DNA of 64,000 nucleotides from Psychrobacter sp. APC 3426. Lineage in GTDB: Bacteria; Pseudomonadota; Gammaproteobacteria; Pseudomonadales; Moraxellaceae. Position 1 is the stretch's first letter; each line of letters opens with the position of its first letter. This document shows positions 10,297 through 19,763 of this stretch, in pieces. The stretch covers positions 62,001 through 126,000 of the forward strand of contig NZ_JASDCF010000001.1 in NCBI RefSeq assembly GCF_030408035.1. Direction: 5' to 3'. The position numbers and the translations under genes were made by a program. Below the pieces are notes generated by a model, which saw nothing but the letters and a program-made list of their open reading frames with translations, did not search any database and was not told the DNA's origin.

Positions 10297-10944
10297 ATGA
10301 TAGATTCCGAGCATAACCTTATGAAACATAGCCCCATAGAACATAGTTCTATCAAAGGTATTAAGGAATCTATGGGGTTATCAGATGCTATCCTGTCATT
10401 AAGCGATAAAAAGCGTCAGCATTTAGAACAGATAAGCAAACATATAGAAGTACTGTTGCATGCTTCTGAGGCACCACTCACCGCCAACACTTTAAAGAAA
10501 CACTTATCGCTAAATACCAAAGAGTTTGCGCAAGCATTAGAGCTCTTAGAACACCGTCTAAATACTGGCGTGCTCACCTTACATGAGACAGCCAGTGGCT
10601 ATCGACTACAAATCACAGATAGCTATAGTGCATTGATACAGCGCGTTTTTCCGCAGCGTCAAGAACGCCTGAGCCAAGCGTTACTTGAGACGCTAAGTGT
10701 CATTGCCTACAAACAACCCGTGACTCGCAGTGACATCGAATATGTGCGCGGTGTGACCCTGTCTAGCAATATACTGCGGCAGTTATTTGATAAAGGTTGG
10801 ATAAAGGAAGATGGCTATAAAGAGACGTTGGGTCGCCCCGCGTTGTTACATACCACGCCACAGTTCTTAGATGCATTTGGACTGACGCATTTAGATGAGC
10901 TACCACCAATGCCGGATATGGATGCTATCAAAGCGATGTCTTAG
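10297..10944 (+). CDS. scpB: Segregation and condensation protein B
   Basis: 215 residues. ScpB is the winged-helix partner of ScpA in the SMC complex. Visible signatures are HIEVLLHASEAPLTA near the N-terminus and the strongly conserved LLETLSVIAYKQPVTRSDIE followed by VRGVTLSSNILRQL and GRPALLHTTPQFLDAFGL. An N-terminal extension of about 40 residues precedes the first winged helix; an internal ATG at residue 9 is an alternative start. It lies at the end of trpS-scpA-scpB and is followed by a bidirectional terminator. Confidence 0.95.
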   Translation: MIDSEHNLMKHSPIEHSSIKGIKESMGLSDAILSLSDKKRQHLEQISKHIEVLLHASEAPLTANTLKKHLSLNTKEFAQALELLEHRLNTGVLTLHETASGYRLQITDSYSALIQRVFPQRQERLSQALLETLSVIAYKQPVTRSDIEYVRGVTLSSNILRQLFDKGWIKEDGYKETLGRPALLHTTPQFLDAFGLTHLDELPPMPDMDAIKAMS

Positions 10945-11010
10945 AATTTCATAGTTGAAAATATATAGCTGACGAAATAAACAGTTGCAAATTTAATGAC
11001 ACACATAAAA

Positions 11011-11043
11011 AAGGACAAACCTATCAAGGTTTGTCCTTTTTTT
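11011..11043. terminator. Bidirectional terminator between scpB and lolA
   Basis: Perfect 11-bp stem AAGGACAAACC / GGTTTGTCCTT with a 6-nt loop, flanked by A-run and T-run, so it can serve both convergent genes scpB (+) and lolA (-). Confidence 0.9.
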
Positions 11044-11076
11044 AAAGCAATAAAACTTTGTTTCAATCACCAATTT

Positions 11077-11775
11077 TTATTGATTGATGACATCAACACC
11101 CTTTGGTGGCGTAAATTTGAACTGGCTGCTACCGATACTCAGGTTCAGCTTAATGTTGCTGAACTTGATAGAAGTAGTCTGTCCAAGACTGTCATTCAAT
11201 ACCATCATCACAGGCTTGCCACCGCTAAAGCTCATCGATAAGCTCTTAAAGCTGGCACTATCCGACTTTGGATAGAGTACATAATAGTTTTTATTGTTAT
11301 ACGGTTGAGTAATTTTGAAATTCTGATCAATTTTACTTGGATCACCTGATAGCAGTAGTGCTGGGGTATTGCCGACTTGGCTGTCGACATTTTGCTTAGT
11401 CGCTTGCTCTAAGTCCTTATCATAAACCCACATCGAATTACCATTGGCAACAATTAGCTGCTGTGAGGGTGATTTTGTTTCCCAGCGGAAATTATTTGGG
11501 CGCTGTACACTCATCGTGCCTGAAAAAGCACCACTGTTCGCACCTTTAGTGGTTTGGCTAAAGTTTGCCGTCATACTTTTGGTGTTTGCTAATAGTTTGT
11601 TTAGGCGTTTGGCAGCGGTTAAGTTATCAGCAGGGGCAGCTGTTGCTGATTGCGTCAATACCATCATCGGTGCTGCAACACCAAGTGACGTCATCAATAC
11701 GCCCGCTAAAGCGCCGCTCATTACTTTTTGTTTTAGACCGGTGTGTTTGGTGGTTTTCTTAGTAAATAAAGTCAT
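11077..11775 (-). CDS. lolA: Outer-membrane lipoprotein carrier protein LolA
   Basis: 232 residues from the ATG at 11775. That start is preferred over one eight codons upstream because GAGAGG lies about 7 nt before it. LolA is the periplasmic chaperone that carries lipoproteins from LolCDE to the outer membrane. A basic N-region (TLFTKKTTKHTGLKQK) and hydrophobic core ending in SATAAPA form a signal peptide. The mature part shows MTANFSQTT, FSGTMSVQRPNNFRWE and LIVANGNSMWVYDKDLEQ, all typical of LolA. A single-gene unit facing scpB across a shared terminator. Confidence 0.94.
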   Translation of the reverse strand: MTLFTKKTTKHTGLKQKVMSGALAGVLMTSLGVAAPMMVLTQSATAAPADNLTAAKRLNKLLANTKSMTANFSQTTKGANSGAFSGTMSVQRPNNFRWETKSPSQQLIVANGNSMWVYDKDLEQATKQNVDSQVGNTPALLLSGDPSKIDQNFKITQPYNNKNYYVLYPKSDSASFKSLSMSFSGGKPVMMVLNDSLGQTTSIKFSNIKLNLSIGSSQFKFTPPKGVDVINQ

Positions 11776-12092
11776 GATAAATCCTCTCTCAAAATGCAAA
11801 ATAGCATCAAATAAAATATTCTAATTAAAATTGTTTTTTTCAATAAATGTTTAATTCAAGATATTCAGTTCACACTCAATAAACTGAGGCAATAAAATGA
11901 GGTGATTAAACAATGCAGACAGTGTGCCAGTTTTTTTATTACGCGCCTAGTCATGATTTGCAATCATTACAACGCCTGCCATACACGCTTGTAACCAGCT
12001 GAGTTACACAACATTAAATGATAGAATGAGCATTTTTATGATTGTTTCAGTTTTTAGTTGCTCTACTGCTCTATCATAAATGACAGGCATAA
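11776..12092. other. Intergenic region upstream of lolA
   Basis: About 317 bp, AT-rich, between the lolA start and the rpmA terminator. It must hold the lolA promoter on the minus strand, but no convincing -35/-10 pair was identified. No gene, repeat or structured RNA was recognised. Confidence 0.4.
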
Positions 12093-12130
12093 AAAGAGCT
12101 CCTACTACCATAGGGTAATAGGAGCTCTTT
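12093..12130 (-). terminator. Terminator of the rplU-rpmA operon
   Basis: Stem AAGAGCTCCTACT / AATAGGAGCTCTT (one mismatch) with A/T runs on both sides, about 50 bp downstream of the rpmA stop on the minus strand. Confidence 0.85.
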
Positions 12131-12180
12131 GGTTATCTGGTTATTTCAATACAAAAGACTGAAAAAACTCAGATAGGCAA

Positions 12181-12438
12181 TTATGCGCTTTCAACCGTAA
12201 CATAACGACGGTTAAATTTACCTTTGGTCGCAAACTTTACAACACCGTCATTCAGTGCAAATAAAGTATGGTCACGACCCATGCCAACGCCTTCGCCTGC
12301 GTGGAATTCTGTACCACGTTGACGAACGATGATGTTACCAGCTGTGATAGCTTGGCCACCAAAGATTTTAACGCCTAGCATTTTTGGGTTTGAATCACGA
12401 CCGTTACGAGTCGAACCGGCAGCTTTTTTATGTGCCAT
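12181..12438 (-). CDS. rpmA: 50S ribosomal protein L27
   Basis: 85 residues, full family length. L27 lies near the peptidyl-transferase centre; its N-terminus [16 protein letters not shown] is diagnostic, as are [17 protein letters not shown] and [19 protein letters not shown] precedes the ATG. It is the second gene of rplU-rpmA, 92 bp after rplU, and has its own hairpin terminator. Confidence 0.99.
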   Translation of the reverse strand: MAHKKAAGSTRNGRDSNPKMLGVKIFGGQAITAGNIIVRQRGTEFHAGEGVGMGRDHTLFALNDGVVKFATKGKFNRRYVTVESA

Positions 12439-12530
12439 GAGAAAATCTCCTTGTTAATGTGACTTACCGCTGATGCGATAACTCTTAAGCATTTAGTGCA
12501 CTATTTTAGCAATAATCGCTAAATGGGTAA

Positions 12531-12842
12531 TTAGGCATTAATGGCTTTGATTTTTAACAAGGTGTACCATTGGCGGTGACCTTGCTCTTTGTGATAATGC
12601 TTACGACGGTTGTGCTTGATGATACGGATTTTTTCGCCGCGACCATGCTCAACAACTTCAACTTCTACGCTAGCGCCGTCTACAACAGGCTGACCGATTT
12701 TGACGTTATCGCCGTCAACAACCATCAACACGTCTTCAAATTTGATTGTCTCGCCTTTTTCTGCTTTTAGTAATTCAACTTTTAAAAGCTCATCGACGAC
12801 TACACGGTGCTGTTTACCACCAGTTTTGATTACTGCGTACAT
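12531..12842 (-). CDS. rplU: 50S ribosomal protein L21
   Basis: 103 residues, full length. L21 binds 23S rRNA in the large subunit. [14 protein letters not shown] at the N-terminus and [21 protein letters not shown] near the C-terminus are diagnostic. It heads the rplU-rpmA operon and is divergent from ispB, the common arrangement in gammaproteobacteria. Confidence 0.99.
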   Translation of the reverse strand: MYAVIKTGGKQHRVVVDELLKVELLKAEKGETIKFEDVLMVVDGDNVKIGQPVVDGASVEVEVVEHGRGEKIRIIKHNRRKHYHKEQGHRQWYTLLKIKAINA

Positions 12843-13391
12843 TGTATGACTCCGTTTAACCCGTGTGCCGTGGCTGATATCATACCAACGCTTTTACGAC
12901 GAACACGACAGGGAAAAATTAAAGGCAAGATTTTACGGCTTTTTGCTCATAAAAGCAAGCCGCTCCTCTTGTTTTTGTAAGGTGGTTACCCTAACAGTCA
13001 TTGTCTATTTCACTATCGGGCGAGTGATGTTCAGTACATCATTGATGATACTTACTATCAGCACGCAAATAATAGCAAAAACCAACAGATGACTTAAGCC
13101 TAACAGCGGCTATTATAACTTATATAATCAGTTACTTACAGCCCTATATTTGTCTTATGTGTGATTATGCATTCATTCAATAATCAATGACTTATTTGAT
13201 GGTAACGTTGGCCATTTTTTACATATTTTACATCGACTTTTATATACAGTAAGGCTTAGATAACCGCTGACGGCGCTGCCAATGACATACTTTAACCAAC
13301 AATTCAAAAAGGCAGCTATGCTATTATAGCCAAAACGATGTCTTGACTATATATAGGCAAGGCTATAAAAAACTTTTCTACTCTTATTAAT
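12843..13391. other. Divergent promoter region between rplU and ispB
   Basis: 549 bp with no gene. On the plus strand TTGACT at 13343-13348 and TATAAA at 13364-13369 (15-bp spacing) form a possible ispB promoter ending about 20 bp before its start codon. The rplU promoter must lie on the other strand but was not resolved. No repeats seen. Confidence 0.45.
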
Positions 13392-14426
13392 ATGACTATT
13401 ATTATGACCAGTACCTCTTTAAATGATACCCCTTCGACTCAGTCTACGCCTAGCTATAGCGATATCCAAAGTATCGTGGCTGATGATTTTGAGATTATGG
13501 ATAAGCAAGTATTTGGCAGTCTTAATTCCAAAGTTCAACTTGTCATGAGCGTCTCTCAGCATGTGATTAATGCTGGTGGCAAGCGTATGCGCCCTTTGAT
13601 TACCTTGCTATGCGCCCGTATGTTCGATGACAATCCATCAGAAAAAGCCATGCACTTAGCAGCCATTACTGAAATGTTACACACCGCTACCTTGGTTCAT
13701 GACGACGTCATCGATGAGTCTGGTCAGCGCCGTGGTAAGCCAACGGCTAATGCCACTTGGGACAATGCCACGGCGGTACTGGTCGGTGATTATCTGATTG
13801 CTCGCGCCTTTAACTTATTGGTCGGATTTCAAAGCTTGCCTTTACTACAAGTCTTCTCTGACGGCACGTGTGATATCGCTGAAGGTGAAGTATTGCAGCT
13901 ACAGCATCAGCACAACCCTGCTGCCACCGAAGCCGACTACCTGCGCATTATCGATGGTAAAACCTCACGCCTGTTTATGATGGCAACCCAAGGCGCTGCC
14001 ATATTGCAAGAAAAGACAGAGTATATGCAGGCGCTGGGTGACTTTGGTCAGCACTTTGGTAATGCGTTCCAGATTATCGATGATGTACTCGACTATAGTG
14101 GTGATAGCGAGCTAATGGGTAAAAATCTGGGTGATGATTTGGCAGAAGGCAAGCCAACTCTGCCAACTATTAAAGCCCTTGAACTATTAAAAGAGAGCGA
14201 CCCGGCAGGCTATGAGCAATTACGCGTTGCCGTACAAACAGGTAAAACACCAAATGCTGGGCAGCTTATCGAGCTAGTACGCCGCTCAGGGTCATTAGAT
14301 TACTGTAAGCAACGAGCTTTAGAAGAAACCAAGTTGGCGCAAGATGCTCTTAGCACCCTGCCTGATAATCGTTATCGTCAAGGACTGTATCAACTGACTG
14401 AGCTTGCCAGCGCTCGCTTGTTGTAA
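13392..14426 (+). CDS. ispB: Octaprenyl diphosphate synthase (polyprenyl synthetase)
   Basis: 344 residues. A trans-isoprenyl diphosphate synthase that makes the long side chain of ubiquinone from farnesyl diphosphate and isopentenyl diphosphate. Both aspartate-rich motifs are present: DDVID in LVHDDVIDES and DDVLD in QIIDDVLDYSG. GGKRMRPLI near residue 60 is the substrate-binding stretch. Two in-frame starts exist (13392 and 13404); conservation starts later, so the choice is uncertain. Divergent from rplU. A small hairpin (ACCATA/TATGGT) followed by TTTT at 14617-14638 may terminate it. Confidence 0.95.
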   Translation: MTIIMTSTSLNDTPSTQSTPSYSDIQSIVADDFEIMDKQVFGSLNSKVQLVMSVSQHVINAGGKRMRPLITLLCARMFDDNPSEKAMHLAAITEMLHTATLVHDDVIDESGQRRGKPTANATWDNATAVLVGDYLIARAFNLLVGFQSLPLLQVFSDGTCDIAEGEVLQLQHQHNPAATEADYLRIIDGKTSRLFMMATQGAAILQEKTEYMQALGDFGQHFGNAFQIIDDVLDYSGDSELMGKNLGDDLAEGKPTLPTIKALELLKESDPAGYEQLRVAVQTGKTPNAGQLIELVRRSGSLDYCKQRALEETKLAQDALSTLPDNRYRQGLYQLTELASARLL

Positions 14427-15096
14427 AAATAATATTTACTGTTAAGCATGACCAAAATACCAGTAACAACATCTGCTTAGATAGATAGACTTACAAATCT
14501 TGCTAGAGCGCTTGTTACCATTAAAGGTTATTTTTGAGTAATTGCTCTAATGGTCATACTTTGGGGTTGCTAAAGTTATATTTTTACTGGCAACCCTGAT
14601 TTATCGGGGTATAAAGACCATAACATGCGTATGGTTTTGCTATTTTAACAAAAATTTACAAATAATTCTTATTGCCAGTTGTATGTCACTCTACTAACTG
14701 TTAGTTGATGTGGCGCTTGCTTTGAGGATACTTGGCTCATTTGTGAAGTCTGGCATTACTGATTTTTATGACAAACCTTATTGTTTGTTACTTGACTATG
14801 GGGTTACCCCTATAGTTTATAATTACTCGTTAAATTTACTAATCAACTTTGTGGTTTAGCTACAGATTTGATGATAATTGGATTACAAAGAGTCTTACAC
14901 CGGTACGTCACATATATAACGCTATCAGATGTCCTAGTAGCGAGGTTTTGCTAAGTCAGTTTCATTTTAAGCTCATTTAGCAAAGATAGTATGGGTGCTT
15001 AGAGTCAATATTAACTTTTATATTCAATACGCTCAGATTTATTGATAAACTTTTTATACTGTCATTATTTATTTATACATATTGCCGAGGACATTG
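14427..15096. other. Large regulatory intergenic region upstream of the RND efflux operon
   Basis: 670 bp without a gene but with several dyads. ACTAAC-T-GTTAGT is a perfect 13-nt palindrome at 14693-14705. ACAAAC/GTTTGT flank a 6-nt centre at 14771-14788. Immediately after comes the MerR-type promoter listed separately. Repressor or activator binding is inferred from symmetry only. No regulator gene is adjacent. Confidence 0.55.
14792..14823 (+). promoter_or_regulatory. Candidate MerR-type promoter with a long spacer and central palindrome
   Basis: TTGACT (14792-14797) and TATAAT (14818-14823) are separated by 20 bp, which is too long for ordinary sigma70 activity. A 22-nt dyad at 14795-14816 lies between and over them: ACTATGGGG on the left and CCCCTATAGT on the right, with two mismatched pairs. 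This geometry (19-20 bp spacer, operator between -35 and -10) is the hallmark of MerR-family activated promoters such as those of CueR, SoxR and MerR. The -10 is about 270 bp upstream of the efflux operon start, so a long leader or another transcript is implied. Confidence 0.55.
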
Positions 15097-16497
15097 ATGA
15101 AGCACTCTACTCTTGCGCTTGTAATAGCATCTGTACTATCTGGAGCTGTACTGGTTGGCTGTGACAAAAACGAGGACGCCGCTGGCGCTGAAGCCGCACA
15201 GCAGCAGATGCCGCCCGCGGTTGTCAACGTCCAGACTGTCACGCTCGACACCGTACCTCAAGTACAAACTTTTTCTGGACGTACCGCCGCTTATCAAACG
15301 GCTGACGTTCGCCCACAGGTGAATGGCGTCATCGACGAAGTACTATTCCGTGAAGGCGGTAACGTCAAAAAAGGCCAACCACTCTATCGTATCAATACAG
15401 ACAATTACGCTTCGTCAGTGACCAGTGGCCAAGCAGCTGTACAGCAAGCACAGGCCAACTATCAGACAGCGCAGGCGAATAATGCCAATGCCAAAGCTGA
15501 ATTGGCCAGCCGTCAAGCCTCATTGGCACAGGCACAAAATGATTTACAGCGTCTGCAAGGACTGGTCAGTATTGACGCTATCTCTAAGCAGCAGTATGAA
15601 CAAGCACAAACACAAGTACGTACTGCTCAAGCAGCCGTACAAAGTGCTGCAGCTGCTGTTGGTCAATCGCAAGCAGGTATCGAAAGCGCCAAAGCAGGTA
15701 TTCAAACCGCTCAGGCAGGCCTAGAAGCCAGCACCCTAGACCTTAACCGTACGATTGTACGTGCACCATTAACTGGTCGTACTGACCGTTCTAGCGTCAC
15801 TGCTGGTACGCTGGTCAGCGCGGGTCAGCCTGCGCCGCTGGTGACCATCTCACGCTTAGATCCTATCTATGTCGATATCAGTCAATCATCGTCTGAGCTG
15901 CTAAAGCTACGCCAACAAATAGCTGAAGGCAAAGCGCAGCCAGGTATGAACTCTGTTGAATTGGTGCTAGAGGATGGCTCGGTATATCCAGTGCGCGGCA
16001 AGCTTGCGCTATCTGAAGCTAAAGTTGATGAGTCAACAGGTGCTGTCACCTTGCGTGCTATCTTCCCGAACAGTAACAATATCTTGTTACCAGGAATGTA
16101 TGTCACGGCTCGTCTAACGCAAAGCGTCATCACCAATGCTGCATTAGTACCGCAAAGCGCGGTCATGCGTACGCCTAAGGGTGACACGCAAGTCTACATC
16201 GCTGACGAAAATAACAAAATCCAAGTACGTCCAGTGACCATTAACGGTACATATGATGGACAGTGGGTTGTTACTGATGGCTTGCAAGCAGGCGATAAAT
16301 TGGTTGTGATTGGTGGTGCGAAGGTTAAGCCTGAGCAAGAAGTGGTGGTAAAACCACTAGAGAATGCCAATCCGGCACCCTCTGCACAAAACGCTCCTGA
16401 CGCCAAAACGCCGCAGCAAGCTGCCAAAACGATGGATAAGAAGCCAGCTGGTAACGATACTTCTAGCGAAAAATCAACAGAAGCCGCTGCTAACTAA
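15097..16497 (+). CDS. acrA: RND efflux periplasmic adaptor (AcrA/AdeI/MexA family)
   Basis: 466 residues from ATG 15097, chosen because GAGGA lies 5 nt before it; a TTG five codons upstream is unlikely. The protein is a membrane-fusion lipoprotein linking the RND pump to the outer-membrane channel. The lipobox LVGC puts the acylated cysteine at 22. Then follow the barrel-sandwich half FSGRTAAYQTADVRPQVNG, a long alpha-hairpin made of Q/A-rich heptads (about 105-210), the lipoyl return TIVRAPLTGRTD, and the beta-barrel with PGMYVTARL. The C-terminal 40 residues are low-complexity Pro/Ala/Lys. First gene of a three-gene operon, 35 bp before the permease. Confidence 0.95.
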   Translation: MKHSTLALVIASVLSGAVLVGCDKNEDAAGAEAAQQQMPPAVVNVQTVTLDTVPQVQTFSGRTAAYQTADVRPQVNGVIDEVLFREGGNVKKGQPLYRINTDNYASSVTSGQAAVQQAQANYQTAQANNANAKAELASRQASLAQAQNDLQRLQGLVSIDAISKQQYEQAQTQVRTAQAAVQSAAAAVGQSQAGIESAKAGIQTAQAGLEASTLDLNRTIVRAPLTGRTDRSSVTAGTLVSAGQPAPLVTISRLDPIYVDISQSSSELLKLRQQIAEGKAQPGMNSVELVLEDGSVYPVRGKLALSEAKVDESTGAVTLRAIFPNSNNILLPGMYVTARLTQSVITNAALVPQSAVMRTPKGDTQVYIADENNKIQVRPVTINGTYDGQWVVTDGLQAGDKLVVIGGAKVKPEQEVVVKPLENANPAPSAQNAPDAKTPQQAAKTMDKKPAGNDTSSEKSTEAAAN

Positions 16498-16532
16498 TTC
16501 CATTCAAAGATAGGAAGACTTAGGGATATACT

Positions 16533-19500
16533 ATGTCACGTTTTTTTATTACTCGCCCTATTTTTGCATGGGTGCTGGCTATTTTGGTCATGCTCATCGG
16601 GGTGATATCGGTCATTAATCTGCCGATTGAACAGTATCCACGTATTGCACCACCGACAATTTCAGTGAGTGCAAGCTATCCTGGTGCTAACGCACAAACC
16701 GTCGAAAACTCAGTTGTACAGATTATCGAACAGCGTATGAAGGGCCTTGATGGTCTGATGTATATGTCGTCATCGAGCTCCTCGAATGGCGGTGCTTCTG
16801 TCACGCTGACGTTTGAAAACGGTACTGACCCTGATACCGCTCAGGTACAGGTACAGAATAAACTACAAGCCGCCATGAGCTCGCTGCCCGAATCGGTACA
16901 GCGTCAAGGCGTCAACGTCAATAAATCCTCTAGCAGCTTTTTAATGGTGCAAGGCTTTATTTCTGAAGATGGTGGTATGGATCGTGCGGATATCGCCGAC
17001 TATATCAACTCAAACGTCGTTGACCAGCTAAGCCGTGTTGAGGGTGTTGGTGAAGTGCAGGTGTTCGGTTCTGCTTATGCCATGCGCATTTGGTTAGACC
17101 CATCTCGTCTGCGTAGCTACAACATGGTGCCATCGGATGTGGTCAACGCAGTACGTGCGCAAAACGCACAAGTCTCTGCCGGTCAGTTAGGACAAGCGCC
17201 TGCTGATAGCGACCAACAGGTCATCAACGCGACTGTAACAGTACAGAGCTACCTACAAACCCCTGAAGAATTCAAAAACATCTTATTAAAAACAGATAGC
17301 TCTGGTGCTCAAGTACGCCTAGGTGATGTTGCCGATGTCGAAATTGGTAGTGAAAACTACAGTGTTATCTCACTATATAACGGTCAAGAAGCGGCCGGTT
17401 TGGGTATCTCATTGGCCGGTGGTGCTAACGCGCTAGAGACCCGTGAAGCGGTTGGCGCACGTATGGCTGAGCTAGAAGCCAACTTTCCAGCTGGTCTAAC
17501 CTCTGTCGTACCATATGACACCACACCATTCGTTCGCTTGTCTATCGAGCAGGTCGTCATGACGCTAATCGAAGCGATTGTCTTGGTATTTATCGTCATG
17601 TTCATATTCTTACAGAACTGGCGCGCGACCATTATCCCGACCCTTGCCGTCCCTGTGGTACTACTAGGTACTTTTGCTGTGCTATATGTTGCAGGCTTTA
17701 GTATCAACGTCTTGACCATGTTTGCGATGGTGCTATCCATCGGTCTATTGGTCGATGATGCGATTGTTGTGGTAGAAAACGTCGAGCGTATCTTAGAAGA
17801 AGACCCTCATATCTCTATCAAGGACGCTACATTCCAGTCCATGCGTGAGATTAGTAAAATCGTTATTGGTATTGCCCTGATTCTATCAGCAGTATTCGTA
17901 CCGATGGCCTTCTTCGGTGGTTCAACAGGTGTGATTTATCGTCAGTTCTCAATCACCTTGATTACTGCCATGGTGTTGTCAGCATTGGTTGCCCTTATCT
18001 TTACCCCTGCGCTGTGTGTGACGTTACTAAAACGTAGCAAGAGCCATGAGAAAGGCAATACTGAAGAGCAAAAAGGCTTCTTTGGTTGGTTCAACCGTGG
18101 CTTCTTTAAGCTGAGCCGCAGATACGAAACCTCAGTGGGTAAGAGCTTCCGTTTTAAATGGTTATACCTCATTGGTTACGCTGCCATCATCGGTATTATG
18201 GCGGTGGTATTCTTACGTATTCCAGGCTCATTCTTGCCAGAAGAAGACCAAGGTATTATGTTTACCTTAGTTCAGTTGCCTGCTGGTTCGACGCTTGATG
18301 AAACGCAAGATGTGCTCGATAAAGTCAGCAACTATTACGACACGCAAGAAGGCGATAATATTGCCTCAGTCTTTACCATTGCAGGCTTTAGTTTTGCTGG
18401 TCAAGGTCAAAACATGGGACTGGCGTTCGTCCGCTTGTCTGATTGGGATGATCGTCCTGGAGAGGAAAATACGGCGCAAGCCGTCGCTGACCGTGCGATG
18501 GGATATTTCTTTACTCAGTTAAATGAGGCGCAAGTGTTTGCGATTGTACCACCCGCGATTACCGAGCTTGGTAACGCCAGTGGCTTTGACTTGATGATTC
18601 AGGATACAGGCAACCTCGGGCATGAGGGACTGCTTGAAGCGCGAAATATGCTACTCGGTATGTCTGCACAGAACGACCAAGTCGCTGGTGTCCGTCCTAA
18701 TGGACAAGAAGATGCGCCACAGTTGAAAGTTAATATCAACCAAGAACAAGCTGCTGCTTATGGCTTGTCAATGGGCAATATTAATAGTGTTATTTCTACC
18801 GCTTGGGGCTCAAGCTATATCAATGACTTCGTCGATCGTGGTCGTATTAAGCGCGTCTTTGTCCAAGGTGAACCAAGCAGCCGTACCAACCCGGATGATA
18901 TCGGCAAATGGTATGTGCGCAATGATACGGGTGACATGATTTCATTCGATGCGTTCTCTAGCAGCGAGTGGGAATCAGGCTCTCCGCGTCTGACCCGCTA
19001 CAACAGCTTGCCGTCAATGAACATCCAAGGTAGCGCCGCACCCGGTCTCAGTACTGGTGAAGCAATGAGCTCGATGGAAGCGATGATGGAAAAGCTACCT
19101 GAAGGTGTCGGTTACGAATGGACCGGTATGTCACTTGAAGAGCAGAAGTCAGGTGCACAAGCGCCGATGTTATATGCGCTTTCAATTTTAGTGGTATTCT
19201 TATGTCTAGCCGCCTTGTATGAAAGCTGGTCTATCCCCTTCTCGGTACTATTGGTTATCCCACTTGGGGTATTGGGGGCGGTGATATTTACATGGCTACG
19301 CGGTTTCAATAATGATATTTACTTGCAAGTAGGTCTACTCACAGTCGTTGGCCTATCCGCTAAAAACGCTATTTTGATTATTGAATTCGCCAAAGAGCAC
19401 CAAGAAGAAGGTTACAGCCTAAAAGAGGCCGTCATGACAGCGGCACGTCAACGTCTGCGTCCGATTATCATGACCTCACTTGCCTTTGGACTTGGTGTTG

Positions 19501-19763
19501 TGCCATTATTCATCGCCACAGGTCCTGGTTCAGGCAGTCAAAACGCTATTGGTACCAGTGTGGTTGGTGGTGTTGTCACCGCGACATTCTTAGGAATCTT
19601 CTTTATCCCTATGTTCTATATTTGGGTGCGTAGCCTGTTCCCGCATAAATACGAGAACAACAAACCAAATGATAGAGATGGTGGTAACGGTACACCTGGT
19701 CCGCAAAACCCAACGCCTTCTGAGAGTTATCAGCCTGCAAGCTTTGGAGACAATACACAATGA
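16533..19763 (+). CDS. acrB: RND multidrug efflux permease (AcrB/AdeJ family, HAE1)
   Basis: 1076 residues. The proton-driven inner-membrane transporter of a tripartite drug efflux pump. It starts with [20 protein letters not shown] (TM1). TM4 carries the proton-relay aspartate pair in [20 protein letters not shown], and TM10 carries the matching lysine in [19 protein letters not shown]. Two large periplasmic porter loops lie between TM1-TM2 and TM7-TM8, with 12 membrane segments expected. The tail after TM12 (about 35 residues, Asn/Pro/Gly-rich) is longer than in AcrB. It overlaps the outer-membrane channel gene by 4 bp (ATGA), indicating translational coupling. Closest named relatives by eye are AcrB and AdeJ; substrate range cannot be read from sequence. 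Confidence 0.96.
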   Translation: MSRFFITRPIFAWVLAILVMLIGVISVINLPIEQYPRIAPPTISVSASYPGANAQTVENSVVQIIEQRMKGLDGLMYMSSSSSSNGGASVTLTFENGTDPDTAQVQVQNKLQAAMSSLPESVQRQGVNVNKSSSSFLMVQGFISEDGGMDRADIADYINSNVVDQLSRVEGVGEVQVFGSAYAMRIWLDPSRLRSYNMVPSDVVNAVRAQNAQVSAGQLGQAPADSDQQVINATVTVQSYLQTPEEFKNILLKTDSSGAQVRLGDVADVEIGSENYSVISLYNGQEAAGLGISLAGGANALETREAVGARMAELEANFPAGLTSVVPYDTTPFVRLSIEQVVMTLIEAIVLVFIVMFIFLQNWRATIIPTLAVPVVLLGTFAVLYVAGFSINVLTMFAMVLSIGLLVDDAIVVVENVERILEEDPHISIKDATFQSMREISKIVIGIALILSAVFVPMAFFGGSTGVIYRQFSITLITAMVLSALVALIFTPALCVTLLKRSKSHEKGNTEEQKGFFGWFNRGFFKLSRRYETSVGKSFRFKWLYLIGYAAIIGIMAVVFLRIPGSFLPEEDQGIMFTLVQLPAGSTLDETQDVLDKVSNYYDTQEGDNIASVFTIAGFSFAGQGQNMGLAFVRLSDWDDRPGEENTAQAVADRAMGYFFTQLNEAQVFAIVPPAITELGNASGFDLMIQDTGNLGHEGLLEARNMLLGMSAQNDQVAGVRPNGQEDAPQLKVNINQEQAAAYGLSMGNINSVISTAWGSSYINDFVDRGRIKRVFVQGEPSSRTNPDDIGKWYVRNDTGDMISFDAFSSSEWESGSPRLTRYNSLPSMNIQGSAAPGLSTGEAMSSMEAMMEKLPEGVGYEWTGMSLEEQKSGAQAPMLYALSILVVFLCLAALYESWSIPFSVLLVIPLGVLGAVIFTWLRGFNNDIYLQVGLLTVVGLSAKNAILIIEFAKEHQEEGYSLKEAVMTAARQRLRPIIMTSLAFGLGVVPLFIATGPGSGSQNAIGTSVVGGVVTATFLGIFFIPMFYIWVRSLFPHKYENNKPNDRDGGNGTPGPQNPTPSESYQPASFGDNTQ

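Noticed and set aside
13343-13369. Second MerR-type promoter before ispB
   Set aside because: The spacing is 15 bp and there is no central dyad; an ordinary weak promoter is more likely.
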